Notes under the pieces: generated by a model
What the model was told of the DNA's origin: nothing
The model's input: the letters and a program-made list of their open reading frames with translations, nothing else
Database searches by the model: none
Source: DATFYI01 sp035315125
Lineage (GTDB): Bacteria > Chloroflexota > Anaerolineae > Anaerolineales > Anaerolineaceae
NCBI GenBank assembly: GCA_035315125.1
Contig: DATFYI010000022.1
Coordinates: 1-13,821, forward strand
Length of the DNA stretch: 13,821 bases
Direction: 5' to 3'
Program-made: the position numbers and the translations under genes
In this document: piece by piece, positions 6,575 through 13,572 of the stretch
Numbering within the stretch: position 1 is the stretch's first letter
How the letters are laid out: every line of letters begins with the position of its first letter

Positions 6575-8626
6575 ATGGCAACCTCAGATCGAACAGAAAC
6601 AAAATCTACCGGCGGCCCCAATTTTAGCATTGTGGGCCAGGTCAAGCTCGAGAGCCAGGAATCGCTCCCGGGCGATATCAGCCTTTCGGCTTATGCCTTC
6701 GATGGCCGTGGCGCCTTGCTGGGCAGCTCCGGACTGGATGCAAAAGGTGGGTTTACCATCCACCTCCACGCTAAAGAACCCCCCGCTTTGGAGCTGGTGA
6801 TCGGCCCAACCGATGACCCTAAAACCGTACGCTTATCATCTTCTTTCAGCCAATCTTTCTCACCCAAAGATTGGGTCAAACAGGAAAACCGATTTGTATT
6901 ACGGCCTGATTTCTTCATCCCAATCATCATCTGGTGGCCTTGGCGGCCTATCCGGGTATGTGTTACCGGGCATGTGCGCAAGATTAATAATTCCGGTGAT
7001 GGTTCGGAGATTTGCCCGGTGCCCTTTGTCAAGGTTGAGGTATTCGATGTCGATCGCGAAGGCTGCTTCTGGCCTCCCATCCTAAACTGGTGGGACAAAC
7101 TCCTCGACCAGCGTGTGGTGCGCGTCCCTGACTTACTGGCAGCACAACCGATTCCTCTCCCTGGACCTGGCCCGGTGGAACGGTTCAATCCCGCTTCTGT
7201 GTTGGAGCGCGTGGCGCTTAACCCCCAGCCTTTGCCCCCCAAAGAACTTGAGCTAACACGTGCCTCTCTGAGTTCGCAATTTCTAAGCCCCAGCGTGCTG
7301 TCCAGTGAAACTTCCAGGGTTGGTGAGGTGGCGTCTCTGCCGGTTGATGTTGCTTCCCGTTTGGATCAATTAACCCTGACCTCAAAAGTGGCTCCTTGGC
7401 TGATCTTCCCGCGCTGCTTCTATAGCAAGCAGTTAGTCTGCGAGACAACTACGGACTGCGATGGCTTCTTCCGCTGCTGTTTCACCTGGTATCCATGGCA
7501 CATTCGTCACGGACGCTTGCGCTTTGATCCTCGGCCGGATATCATCGTGCGTCTCACTCAGGTGATCAACGGGATCGAAACGGTCATTTATATGGATCCC
7601 TACACCAGCACACGCTGGAATGTCACCAATGCCAACATTGACCTGTGGTTGGACAACGAGGAAGTAGAATGTGGCAGCGGTTGCCAGCCTCAGCCGGTTG
7701 GCACGAGCACTTTCTTTACCTTGATCGGCCTGGATGAGGTCTATAAGATTGATCAGTTAACCGGTCTGTTTTCCAACGTGCCTTACGGCGGAGGATTGAG
7801 CAATGTGGCGTACGGTGATTGGCTGTTGGTGTGCGGTCTGTTCGGTAGCGCCTTGAGCACCGGTGCGCCGAAACGGTACTACCGTCTGTCGACCAAAAAG
7901 GGCGTCAATTCCTTCAAACCGATCACCTATCCGCTCTCCGATACCAGGGTTGACTCGTCTTTGAACACCGAGATCTATGCCCTTGGGCCACAGACAGTCA
8001 ATGGGGTTCAAAACCTGTACGAGGTGCGTGACACCACCCATTATTCCTGGTACAACCTGGATAAGATTGGTTGGTGGGATAGCGCCAGCGATGAGCCGGA
8101 CACGGGCTTTTACACGATTCGCCTGGAGGTATTCAATGAGAATGGGGTCAAGCTGACCTCGGCGTCGGTGGATTATCTCAATGGGGCTGTGCCGCCTCCT
8201 GGACCGCTGCCACCTATGGTGGACTCTTGCGATCTGAACATCCTGATCGATAACCAACCACCCATCGTTGATCTGGAAATCCCGGCAGCCGCTGGTGCAT
8301 GCGGGGTTGTGCCATGGTCTATGGCGCCTGGGCTGACATTTGATGTCAATGTCAACCAAATACACAACCGTCTGTACTATTGGAGCCTGCGTTACGAAAA
8401 AGGCCTGACCGGGAGCGAAGTGTACCTGGCATCTGCATCTAGTGGGTCAGGGTTGGCAGTGCCTATCGTTAACTTCCCCATCAGTGGTGCTCCGCTGCTG
8501 GTTGGCCTGACAGGCACCTGTGCCTTCTCGCTGACCCTTGATGCCTATCCCCTGGTGCGCAATGGGTTTGGATTCATCAATTACAGATACCAGACCAAAT
8601 CAATTGCCGTCGAAAAGTGCTCGTAA
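6575..8626 (+). CDS. Large beta-sandwich (transthyretin/CarboxypepD_reg-like) protein with LNPQPLPP insertion
   Basis: The 683-residue product has no signal peptide or membrane span. Its function is not recognised. From the N-terminus: a transthyretin-like strand set (about 17-65, FSIVGQVKL, then YAFDGRGALLGSSGLDAKGGFTIHL). A second such domain starts at VCVTGHVRK (about 128) with VKVEVFDVD and appears to be completed only at TTTDCDGFFRCCFTW (about 292-305) and RPDIIVRLTQ. The roughly 125 residues between hold a proline-rich insertion with PIPLPGPGP and VALNPQPLPPKEL (about 213-225). The C-terminal half is rich in aromatic and beta residues (YYRLSTKKG, NLYEVRDT, GFYTIRLEVFNENGVKL) and suggests more sandwich modules. 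Cysteines are unusually frequent for a protein with no export signal. ATG 6575 is chosen for GGAG nine bases upstream; an in-frame ATG at 6500 would add 25 residues but lies upstream of the predicted promoter. A hairpin follows the stop. A surface, appendage or particle protein is possible but unproven. Confidence 0.75.
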   Translation: MATSDRTETKSTGGPNFSIVGQVKLESQESLPGDISLSAYAFDGRGALLGSSGLDAKGGFTIHLHAKEPPALELVIGPTDDPKTVRLSSSFSQSFSPKDWVKQENRFVLRPDFFIPIIIWWPWRPIRVCVTGHVRKINNSGDGSEICPVPFVKVEVFDVDREGCFWPPILNWWDKLLDQRVVRVPDLLAAQPIPLPGPGPVERFNPASVLERVALNPQPLPPKELELTRASLSSQFLSPSVLSSETSRVGEVASLPVDVASRLDQLTLTSKVAPWLIFPRCFYSKQLVCETTTDCDGFFRCCFTWYPWHIRHGRLRFDPRPDIIVRLTQVINGIETVIYMDPYTSTRWNVTNANIDLWLDNEEVECGSGCQPQPVGTSTFFTLIGLDEVYKIDQLTGLFSNVPYGGGLSNVAYGDWLLVCGLFGSALSTGAPKRYYRLSTKKGVNSFKPITYPLSDTRVDSSLNTEIYALGPQTVNGVQNLYEVRDTTHYSWYNLDKIGWWDSASDEPDTGFYTIRLEVFNENGVKLTSASVDYLNGAVPPPGPLPPMVDSCDLNILIDNQPPIVDLEIPAAAGACGVVPWSMAPGLTFDVNVNQIHNRLYYWSLRYEKGLTGSEVYLASASSGSGLAVPIVNFPISGAPLLVGLTGTCAFSLTLDAYPLVRNGFGFINYRYQTKSIAVEKCS

Positions 8627-8636
8627 AAAAGGTTAC

Positions 8637-8673
8637 TTTGATCCCCTCCGGGTACAGCCCAGAGGGGATCAAA
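8637..8673 (+). terminator. Hairpin after the 683-residue protein gene, probable terminator
   Basis: TTTGATCCCCTC (8637-8648) pairs perfectly with GAGGGGATCAAA (8662-8673). After a C-A mismatch the stem can extend by GGG/CCC (8650-8652 with 8658-8660), closing on TACAG. It begins ten bases after the stop codon at 8626. The plus-strand transcript has A residues rather than a U-tract after the stem, so this is not a classical intrinsic terminator. It could still stall polymerase or protect the mRNA 3' end. Confidence 0.6.
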
Positions 8674-8851
8674 AAATCGGGGGTCAAGTTCACCTGCAGC
8701 CAAACTGTAAGTAATTCTTGGTCGCAACCCACCATCGGAATTTGTTTGTCTACGCATATATGATTTCTCACCAGGAAGTTTTGGCAGGGAAATCCTATTC
8801 TCGCTAATTGTTAACTGCTGCAATGGTAGGAATAAGCTCACAACAAACCGT

Positions 8852-8857
8852 TATAAT
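8852..8857 (+). promoter_or_regulatory. Consensus -10 hexamer upstream of the 431-residue membrane protein gene
   Basis: A perfect TATAAT lies 43 bases before the ATG at 8901. No convincing -35 is visible at the usual distance (GGAATA at 17-base spacing). Initiation near 8864 would exclude the upstream in-frame starts at 8808 (TTG) and 8823 (ATG), favouring 8901. Confidence 0.4.
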
Positions 8858-8900
8858 AGAGGGGCGGGGCAGATTGCAATCAGAGACCTCCATAGCAGTT

Positions 8901-10196
8901 ATGCAGACACAAAAATTTGACAAAACCCAGAAGATCAATTTGTGGATCGTAAGCGGGATTGGGCTGGCTTTTTTTATCCTGCTGTGCTTTCCCAATAATA
9001 CCGGCGCAAAAGACCCGCATATGTTGTTCATGTTCTCGAATGACGAGAATATGACCTATCCGATTGTGGTGCGCATGCTATCGTTTACAAGCAACTTGCA
9101 CCAAAATTGGGGACAATTTATCATATATGGAGATTATCACTACGGCTACCCATTTTATTTCCTGTCGGCGCTGGTGGTTCTACCGGTGCGATTGATCTTT
9201 GGGGCGAGCTTCACCGATCATATCCAATTGAACATGCTGCTGCTGCGCCAGTTTATCAGCGTCCTGCCGATGCTGTTGGCGGCCGGGGTGATGGTCCATG
9301 TGCTGACGCGCTTTCGATCCACCTGGCAGTCAGCCGGGTTGTTCGTATTTTTGATCACCATTCCAGGAGTTTTCCGCAACGATCTGAGCTGGTGGCATCC
9401 GGACGCGCTGGCCGTTCTGGCGGTGGTGCTGACCATCTTTTTTCTGGATCGCGACCATCTGCGATTTGGCAAAAATTTTTATCTGGCGGCGTTTACTTGT
9501 GGGTTGGCCTCTGCCATCAAGTTGTTCGGTTTTTTCTTTTTCCTGACGATCATCGGTTACCTGGCAGCCGGCCTGATCTTAAAAAAATTATCGATCAGAC
9601 GCTCGGTGGCCGTTTCTGGCATATTTTTGGCAGTGATGTGCGCCACCATTGTCCTTTCGAACCCGTTTTTGTTTTACAGCGGGCCGCGCCAGCGCATGAT
9701 CGAGATCCAGACCTCGAAAAATGTGGAGTTGAACGCAGGCTACCACCACGATGACCCGGTCTATTACCAGAAAGGGCCGAAATGGTGGGTGTTTACTTTG
9801 GAAAACTGGTATGGCCAGCCCTGGTTTTTGGGGTTCTTAGTTATTTCGTTATTAATTGGGTGTTTCTGGGGCGCTTATCGATTTCAAAACCGGTTGATCT
9901 TCAGTTGGGTCCTGCCATTTTCGATTTATTTACTGTATTTTGTGGCGCCTAAGCCGGACCATTTTTGGCTGCCGGTCATGATCCCACTGTTTGCCAGTGC
10001 ACTAACACTGCCGGCCGGTCTACTGGCAGAGTATAAAGGTCGCTCAATCAAGCTACTCAGCCCGTTGGGAATATTGCTGGCGGTTGTCATTGCAGCACTG
10101 CTGGTGATTTTGCTGATCCAGCTCACCCAGAATATTATCGGCGATTATCCGCTGTATGTTTCTACGCTGCTACGCGAGATTACCGCCGGATACTAG
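8901..10196 (+). CDS. GT-C-fold (GT39/PMT-like) polytopic membrane protein
   Basis: This 431-residue protein begins with a short basic head, then a membrane span (LWIVSGIGLAFFILLCF) and about ten further hydrophobic segments. The first outer loop carries FSNDENMTYP (D48, E49), the acidic pair that GT39/protein-mannosyltransferase-type enzymes keep in this position. Later blocks WWHPDALAVLAVVLTIFFL and GLASAIKLFGFFFF match the family pattern of an Asp-containing loop and a Lys before the next span. A long extracytoplasmic loop (YHHDDPVYYQKGPKWW) follows. The likely activity is sugar transfer from a polyprenyl-phosphate donor outside the membrane; the acceptor is unknown. The frame is open upstream to a TTG at 8808 and an ATG at 8823, but ATG 8901 is preferred because a TATAAT lies between and the extra residues are not membrane-like. 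No start has a strong ribosome binding site. It converges with the small coupled gene at 10290 across 93 bases. Confidence 0.72.
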   Translation: MQTQKFDKTQKINLWIVSGIGLAFFILLCFPNNTGAKDPHMLFMFSNDENMTYPIVVRMLSFTSNLHQNWGQFIIYGDYHYGYPFYFLSALVVLPVRLIFGASFTDHIQLNMLLLRQFISVLPMLLAAGVMVHVLTRFRSTWQSAGLFVFLITIPGVFRNDLSWWHPDALAVLAVVLTIFFLDRDHLRFGKNFYLAAFTCGLASAIKLFGFFFFLTIIGYLAAGLILKKLSIRRSVAVSGIFLAVMCATIVLSNPFLFYSGPRQRMIEIQTSKNVELNAGYHHDDPVYYQKGPKWWVFTLENWYGQPWFLGFLVISLLIGCFWGAYRFQNRLIFSWVLPFSIYLLYFVAPKPDHFWLPVMIPLFASALTLPAGLLAEYKGRSIKLLSPLGILLAVVIAALLVILLIQLTQNIIGDYPLYVSTLLREITAGY

Positions 10197-10289
10197 CTTC
10201 CGGACAAATATAGACCATCCTGCTCGAACAGGGTTGCCAGTGCACCAGCATTGCGGGGAGCATGGCATTGGTAATCATTAAAGAGTATG

Positions 10290-10577
10290 CTATGGCTGTG
10301 CAGCCAACCGCCCGACTTCCTGAACATCAACCGCAACGCCGTCGATGATCGAAGGTAACAGGTCTTTGGGTGAAAGCTGTTCCGGCGAAAGTTTTTTGGT
10401 AACCAGCACAACCAGCGCCACCTGACCGGTCGAGTTACCCCCTTTTTTCTGGTAACCAACACCCACTCCGACCACGTTAGCGCACTTCATCAGCTCTTTT
10501 TCGTGAGCTTGCTTGACTGCTCGGGCATGCTTGAGCTCAATGGAAGATTGGTAGTCCGCGCCTTCAGCCTTTGTCAC
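10290..10577 (-). CDS. Stand-alone copy of the protease N-terminal domain, translationally coupled
   Basis: This 95-residue protein has a charged helical head (about 1-32, rich in Lys, Glu, Ala) and then a domain from NVVGVGVGY to EVGRLAAQP. Residues 34-95 align without gaps to residues 23-84 of the adjacent protease, with 30 identities over 62 positions, including NVVG, LVTKK, the P..I.GV spacing, DV and EVG. It lacks any catalytic domain. Translation starts at GTG 10577, which overlaps the protease stop as GTGA; GGAGGT six bases upstream sits in the last codons of the protease gene, so coupling is strong. No signal peptide is present. I infer a partner of the protease: a propeptide-like inhibitor, folding chaperone or assembly subunit acting in trans. 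Stand-alone propeptide-like inhibitors are known for subtilisins (I9 family), but this is a different fold as far as I can judge. Nothing here proves binding. ORF boundaries are secure. Confidence 0.85.
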   Translation of the reverse strand: MTKAEGADYQSSIELKHARAVKQAHEKELMKCANVVGVGVGYQKKGGNSTGQVALVVLVTKKLSPEQLSPKDLLPSIIDGVAVDVQEVGRLAAQP

Positions 10578-11596
10578 AGGGTTACCTCCAGGCTGTCCAA
10601 TACGGCCTGGATTGGGTTGTAGATGGTGGTTTGATCCGAGCCTGCAAATAACAATCCAACCGCCTGTTGTGTATTAGCGGCGACCAGCAGGCTGCCTGAA
10701 TCGCCGGGCTTGGACATCGGCGAAGTCAGGATCTGGTTATCGAAGTGCGCCGATTGGCCTGCTTCATAATCCACCGAGACGGTGGCGTCCACCACAATCA
10801 CTGAACCGGTGGTCAGGCCAGTAGAACGGCCTGACTTCCGGACAAGCAGCCCGAGCGAAGCCGGCAGAGTGCCGGAGATTTTGCCGATTTCCAGGATATC
10901 ATCGCCTATGATGGTATCGTTGACCGGTCGGGCGACAGCACAATCAATCACATTGTTGGTGGGCTGGTGAATACCGAGCGAACCTAAAAGATTCTGCAAA
11001 CCCAGGCTGCTTAGTAGATTTGCCAGGCCGAGTTGCTGGACAAACTGAAGGACGGTATTTTGCCAATCGGTTGGTTGAGGCGGATCCCCAAAGGTTATTG
11101 GGTGAAAGCGCGACAAAAACCCGACTGTATCATCGCCTTGTTTGCCGCCATCAATCGCGCCGGGTTGCAGGATGGGGTCGCCCACCAGAGCAGCGTTGCT
11201 GTTGGCCAGAACGTGGTTATTGGAAAGGATCATGCGGGCATTCGATTGGCGGTCGCGCACCACACAGCCAAACGTCCCGGCCGTGATCTTGTAATGGCCA
11301 ATGCTGACGCCGGGTACAGCCGGCCGGCAGCGGGTGGTCTGGGACGCTTGGGCAACCAGATGCCCCACTTCGATGACATCTGTATAAACACCGCCGATCT
11401 TGGGGGGAATTTTATCTTCTGGGGCCAGCACGGCCGAAGAGACTTTTTTTGTCACCAGGGTGGCCAGGCACAATTCTCGGGTCGCCTGGCCAGCCACCAT
11501 TTTGTAAGCTGTTCCCAGGCCAACGACATTCTGACTGGCAAGGAGTTTGCGTTGATAAATTGTTTTTGCCTGCCTGACTGTCTCAATTTGCGCCAT
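10574..11596 (-). CDS. Trypsin-fold serine protease (S1-like) with N-terminal NVVG domain, no signal peptide
   Basis: The 340-residue product has an N-terminal domain (about 1-85) containing NVVGLGTAY, TLVTKK and GGVYTDVIEVGHLVAQ, then a chymotrypsin-like catalytic domain. The triad is visible in order: H128 in ILSNNHVLA, D218 in NVIDCAVARP and S300 in KPGDSGSLL. GRSTGLTTG (256-264) and a glycine-rich core fit the same fold. Between His and Asp lies an insertion with a leucine-rich near-repeat, LANLLSSLGLQNLLGSLG (191-208). Proteins of this layout are usually annotated as trypsin-like peptidases of unknown substrate. The absence of a signal peptide or transmembrane helix suggests a cytosolic enzyme or non-classical export. 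ATG 11596 has a strong GGAGGG five bases upstream. The stop overlaps the start of the 95-residue gene, which encodes a second copy of the N-terminal domain. All three catalytic residues are intact, so it is probably active. Confidence 0.88.
   Translation of the reverse strand: MAQIETVRQAKTIYQRKLLASQNVVGLGTAYKMVAGQATRELCLATLVTKKVSSAVLAPEDKIPPKIGGVYTDVIEVGHLVAQASQTTRCRPAVPGVSIGHYKITAGTFGCVVRDRQSNARMILSNNHVLANSNAALVGDPILQPGAIDGGKQGDDTVGFLSRFHPITFGDPPQPTDWQNTVLQFVQQLGLANLLSSLGLQNLLGSLGIHQPTNNVIDCAVARPVNDTIIGDDILEIGKISGTLPASLGLLVRKSGRSTGLTTGSVIVVDATVSVDYEAGQSAHFDNQILTSPMSKPGDSGSLLVAANTQQAVGLLFAGSDQTTIYNPIQAVLDSLEVTL
10584..10589 (-). promoter_or_regulatory. Ribosome binding site inside the protease gene for the coupled 95-residue gene
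   Basis: On the minus strand GGAGGT lies six bases before GTG 10577 and within the Glu-Val codons at the end of the protease gene. With the GTGA stop/start overlap it fixes the start of the small protein and indicates reinitiation or coupled translation, so the two products are probably made in linked amounts. Confidence 0.8.
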
Positions 11597-11697
11597 CAGA
11601 ACCCTCCGAATTGATTATCTGTAATGAGTGAGCTATTCATGGATAGTAAATTCAAGGTTCTGGTTGCAATATTTATTCCAATTTTAACTTCAGAAAA

Positions 11698-12630
11698 CTA
11701 GGCGGGTCTGGCAGCGCTGAGAATCTTTTTCATCAACTGTGGGTCGTCTCGAAGTAAACCGGCGGCTGGCAGGCGTTGGACCAGCAATGCCCAATTGGAA
11801 TTGGCGGCAAATACCTGTTGAAAAATCGGCAGGGCTTCGTCCAGGTGATCCAGTTCGGCCAGCGTTACGGCCTGCCAGAAAAGCAGCTCATCAATCTCGG
11901 GCACCAGCTCGGCCGCCCCTTGATAAGCCTGTAGCGCTTCGGACACCAATCCATTCCCCAGATGCTCGTCACCCAGATTCATCAATTGGTAGGCTTGCTG
12001 GGTCTTCACCAACCGGCGCAGCTCCTGGATTGGCTCGGGATGGTCCTCCACGCGCAGGTTCATGACAGTATCCTTCCAGGGACGCCCGCTTGAAACTGCT
12101 TTTATGATGAATATACAGGCGCTTTGCCGGCCGCGTATATCTCCACCGGCATCTTGTCCAGCCTGCAAAGTTGCCAGCATCCGCTCGGCCAGGTCGCCAG
12201 TTGAATTACGGTAAGTCTTTGCCATGGCGGGCCAGACGGTGGCGTTCAGCATCATATTTGCTTGAACCGAGAAGCCATCCCCGGCGATATGCCCGGCTTT
12301 GGCGATGCAGCGTGCCCCGCTGTGGACTGCCACCCGTCCGCCTGCATCGACCATGGCTACCTGGCGAAGCTGGCGGCCTTCATCGGCGGCCAATAACGCC
12401 GCCAGGGCTTGTTTGGAAGTCTTGCCGGCCCGCATCAGGTCCAGGCCGAGTGGGCCGTAGCTGATCTCGGACATGGCCTGAGTGGCTATGGCTCCAACTC
12501 CCGCTTCGGCCCAGGCGACGACCGATCCGACCGAAAACCAGTGCGATTGAACCGCCACACCCAACTCGCCGGTCTGTGGGTCGCGGGCTACAATTGAAAA
12601 AGTGTGTAACAGTGGATCTGTGCGAACCAT
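11698..12630 (-). CDS. DUF1028 (Ntn-hydrolase-like) protein with C-terminal TPR-like domain
   Basis: Residues about 8-205 of this 310-residue protein are a DUF1028 domain. It opens with HTFSIVARDPQTGELGVAVQS and AEAGVGAIATQA, continues with GPLGLDLMRAGK and VAMVDAGGRVAVHSG, and carries GDGFSVQANMM and the GGDIRGRQSA signature (162-171). Known structures place DUF1028 in the Ntn-hydrolase superfamily, but the reaction is undescribed. Residues about 212-300 form helical, TPR-like repeats (AYQLMNLGDEHLGNG, ALQAYQGAAELVPEI, LDEALPIFQQVFAANSNW), suggesting a protein-interaction tail. The ATG at 12630 has GGAG nine bases upstream. Seven residues precede the usual family start, so any processing to expose an N-terminal nucleophile is uncertain. 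It lies 27 bases after the lipoprotein gene and probably shares its transcript; no signal peptide is present. G+C is high (38 of 60 in one sampled line). Confidence 0.9.
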   Translation of the reverse strand: MVRTDPLLHTFSIVARDPQTGELGVAVQSHWFSVGSVVAWAEAGVGAIATQAMSEISYGPLGLDLMRAGKTSKQALAALLAADEGRQLRQVAMVDAGGRVAVHSGARCIAKAGHIAGDGFSVQANMMLNATVWPAMAKTYRNSTGDLAERMLATLQAGQDAGGDIRGRQSACIFIIKAVSSGRPWKDTVMNLRVEDHPEPIQELRRLVKTQQAYQLMNLGDEHLGNGLVSEALQAYQGAAELVPEIDELLFWQAVTLAELDHLDEALPIFQQVFAANSNWALLVQRLPAAGLLRDDPQLMKKILSAARPA

Positions 12631-12657
12631 GAGCAGAATCTCCTTTGGATTTATTTT

Positions 12658-13068
12658 TTAGCGGATACCTGTATCGATGTCAATATCCAATTGGACAGTT
12701 TCACCGCTATGAAGGATGATGGTTTTGGGGAGGGGTCTGGCAAATCCAATTCCGCTATGCGGGATATCCACCACGTAAGTGCCGGGTGGCAGTGACACTC
12801 GGTAGCTGCCATCCGGATTGAAGTGAAGGCTGGTCATCAGGGTTTTTCCGTCCGCCTGAAAAATATTCAGCGTCCTGGATGTAAAAAATTCTGGGTCCGG
12901 AGTGGGTGTGGGCTGTCCGATTCTCTCGACCGGCTGGAGCGGACCGATCGTGACATGCCCTTGCAGCGTACCGGCGGGTGCTGGGGGGATGATTTCTGGC
13001 GGTGAAAAAATGCCGCAAGCCAGAAAGAGCACGGGCAGAAAAATAAACAAGAGAGTTTTCCGGTGCAT
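12658..13068 (-). CDS. Small lipoprotein with TTR/Cna-B-type beta-sandwich domain
   Basis: The 136-residue product begins MHRKTLLFIFLPVLFLAC. This is a short basic head and hydrophobic stretch ending in Cys18, a lipobox (FLAC) slightly off consensus because -3 is Phe. After maturation the lipid-anchored protein would have a proline-rich spacer (SPPEIIPPAPAG) and then one beta-sandwich domain: LQGHVTIGPLQPVERIG, a PTPTPDPEF loop, TLNIFQADGKTLM, FNPDGSYRVSLPPGTYVVDI and ETVQLDIDID. The DGSYRVSLPPGTY block is typical of carboxypeptidase-regulatory or Cna-B-like folds. Its ligand is unknown. ATG 13068 is chosen because it directly starts the signal peptide and has GAGGA five bases upstream; an in-frame upstream start at 13116 would put 16 non-hydrophobic residues in front. 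It is the first gene of a probable pair with the DUF1028 protein gene 27 bases downstream. Confidence 0.85.
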   Translation of the reverse strand: MHRKTLLFIFLPVLFLACGIFSPPEIIPPAPAGTLQGHVTIGPLQPVERIGQPTPTPDPEFFTSRTLNIFQADGKTLMTSLHFNPDGSYRVSLPPGTYVVDIPHSGIGFARPLPKTIILHSGETVQLDIDIDTGIR

Positions 13069-13199
13069 AATTTCCTCTTCTAGATAATCATACACAAATT
13101 TGGGAGAAACGAGCACAACTCCTGTATTTTAGACGTTGAAATGCCTGATCTGGTTCCTGCAAGCCGGTTTCAGGCGGTTTGGTGCGCGCTCGTCATTCC

Positions 13200-13226
13200 T
13201 TGACAGCCCTGAAAACAAGTGATAAT
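13200..13226 (+). promoter_or_regulatory. Candidate promoter of the cold-shock gene with a long leader
   Basis: A perfect -35 TTGACA (13200-13205) is followed after 15 bases by GATAAT (13221-13226), five of six for the -10. The spacer is shorter than the usual 17. Initiation near 13233 would give an untranslated leader of about 105 bases before ATG 13340. Long structured leaders are a known feature of cold-shock genes; no further conserved box is recognisable here. Confidence 0.5.
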
Positions 13227-13339
13227 CTTAGCGCAGAGGGGACGTTGATGGCTTTGCTATCGTATGAGCAGGCGGTGCTTTATCAAAAATAAGCAAATCG
13301 ACGTCCAAATATTTTTTGTTATAGATGGAGATGAAAGAT

Positions 13340-13549
13340 ATGTCTGATCGTTTTGTTGGGACCGTGAAGTGGTTCAACGCCACCAAGGGGTATGGCTTTA
13401 TCAGCCGTGATGATGGTGAGGACGTGTTCGTGCATTTTTCGGCTATCCAAATGGAAGGCTACCGTCGTTTGCAAGAAGGCCAAAAGGTTGAATTCTCAAT
13501 TGAAGAGGGTCCCAAAGGACTACAAGCAGCTAATGTGACACCAGTCTAA
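13340..13549 (+). CDS. CspA-family cold-shock domain protein
   Basis: This 69-residue protein is a single cold-shock domain, a five-stranded OB-fold that binds single-stranded RNA and DNA and melts mRNA secondary structure or acts as an antiterminator. It begins MSDRFVGTVKWFNATKGYGFI. RNP1 is KGYGFI (16-21) and RNP2 is VFVHF (29-33), with the conserved W11 and F12 in the first strand. The end, GPKGLQAANV, is the usual final strand. In-frame ATGs at 13325 and 13331 would add five or three residues, but GGAG at 13327-13330 is well placed for the ATG at 13340, which also matches the family start. The gene is monocistronic, with its own upstream region and a terminator 24 bases after the stop. 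Its length is normal for the family. Cold induction is inferred from the family, not shown. Confidence 0.97.
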   Translation: MSDRFVGTVKWFNATKGYGFISRDDGEDVFVHFSAIQMEGYRRLQEGQKVEFSIEEGPKGLQAANVTPV

Positions 13550-13572
13550 AACTCGAAATATTTTCTCTTGCA

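Noticed and set aside
6691..7242. 183-codon open frame opposite the start of the same gene
   Set aside because: Antisense shadow with low-complexity Ser/Thr/Arg composition and no domain.
7757..8365. 202-codon open frame opposite the large beta-sandwich gene
   Set aside because: It lies wholly antisense to a well-supported gene, is Arg/His/Gln-rich as expected of a reverse-frame shadow, and matches no family.
9107..9754. 215-codon plus-strand frame inside the 431-residue membrane protein gene
   Set aside because: Out of frame with the GT-C gene, which has clear membrane spans and motifs; the alternative product is Arg/Gly/Pro-rich without a family.
10193..10462. 89-codon minus-strand frame overlapping the 95-residue gene
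   Set aside because: Out of frame with the coupled gene, whose product has clear homology to the protease N-terminus; no homology for this frame.
11033..11614. 193-codon plus-strand frame opposite the protease
   Set aside because: Antisense to a gene with an intact catalytic triad and a strong ribosome binding site.
13069..13130. Possible promoter (TATGAT) for the lipoprotein gene
   Set aside because: The nearest -35-like TTGTGC is 20 bases away, too far for a confident call.
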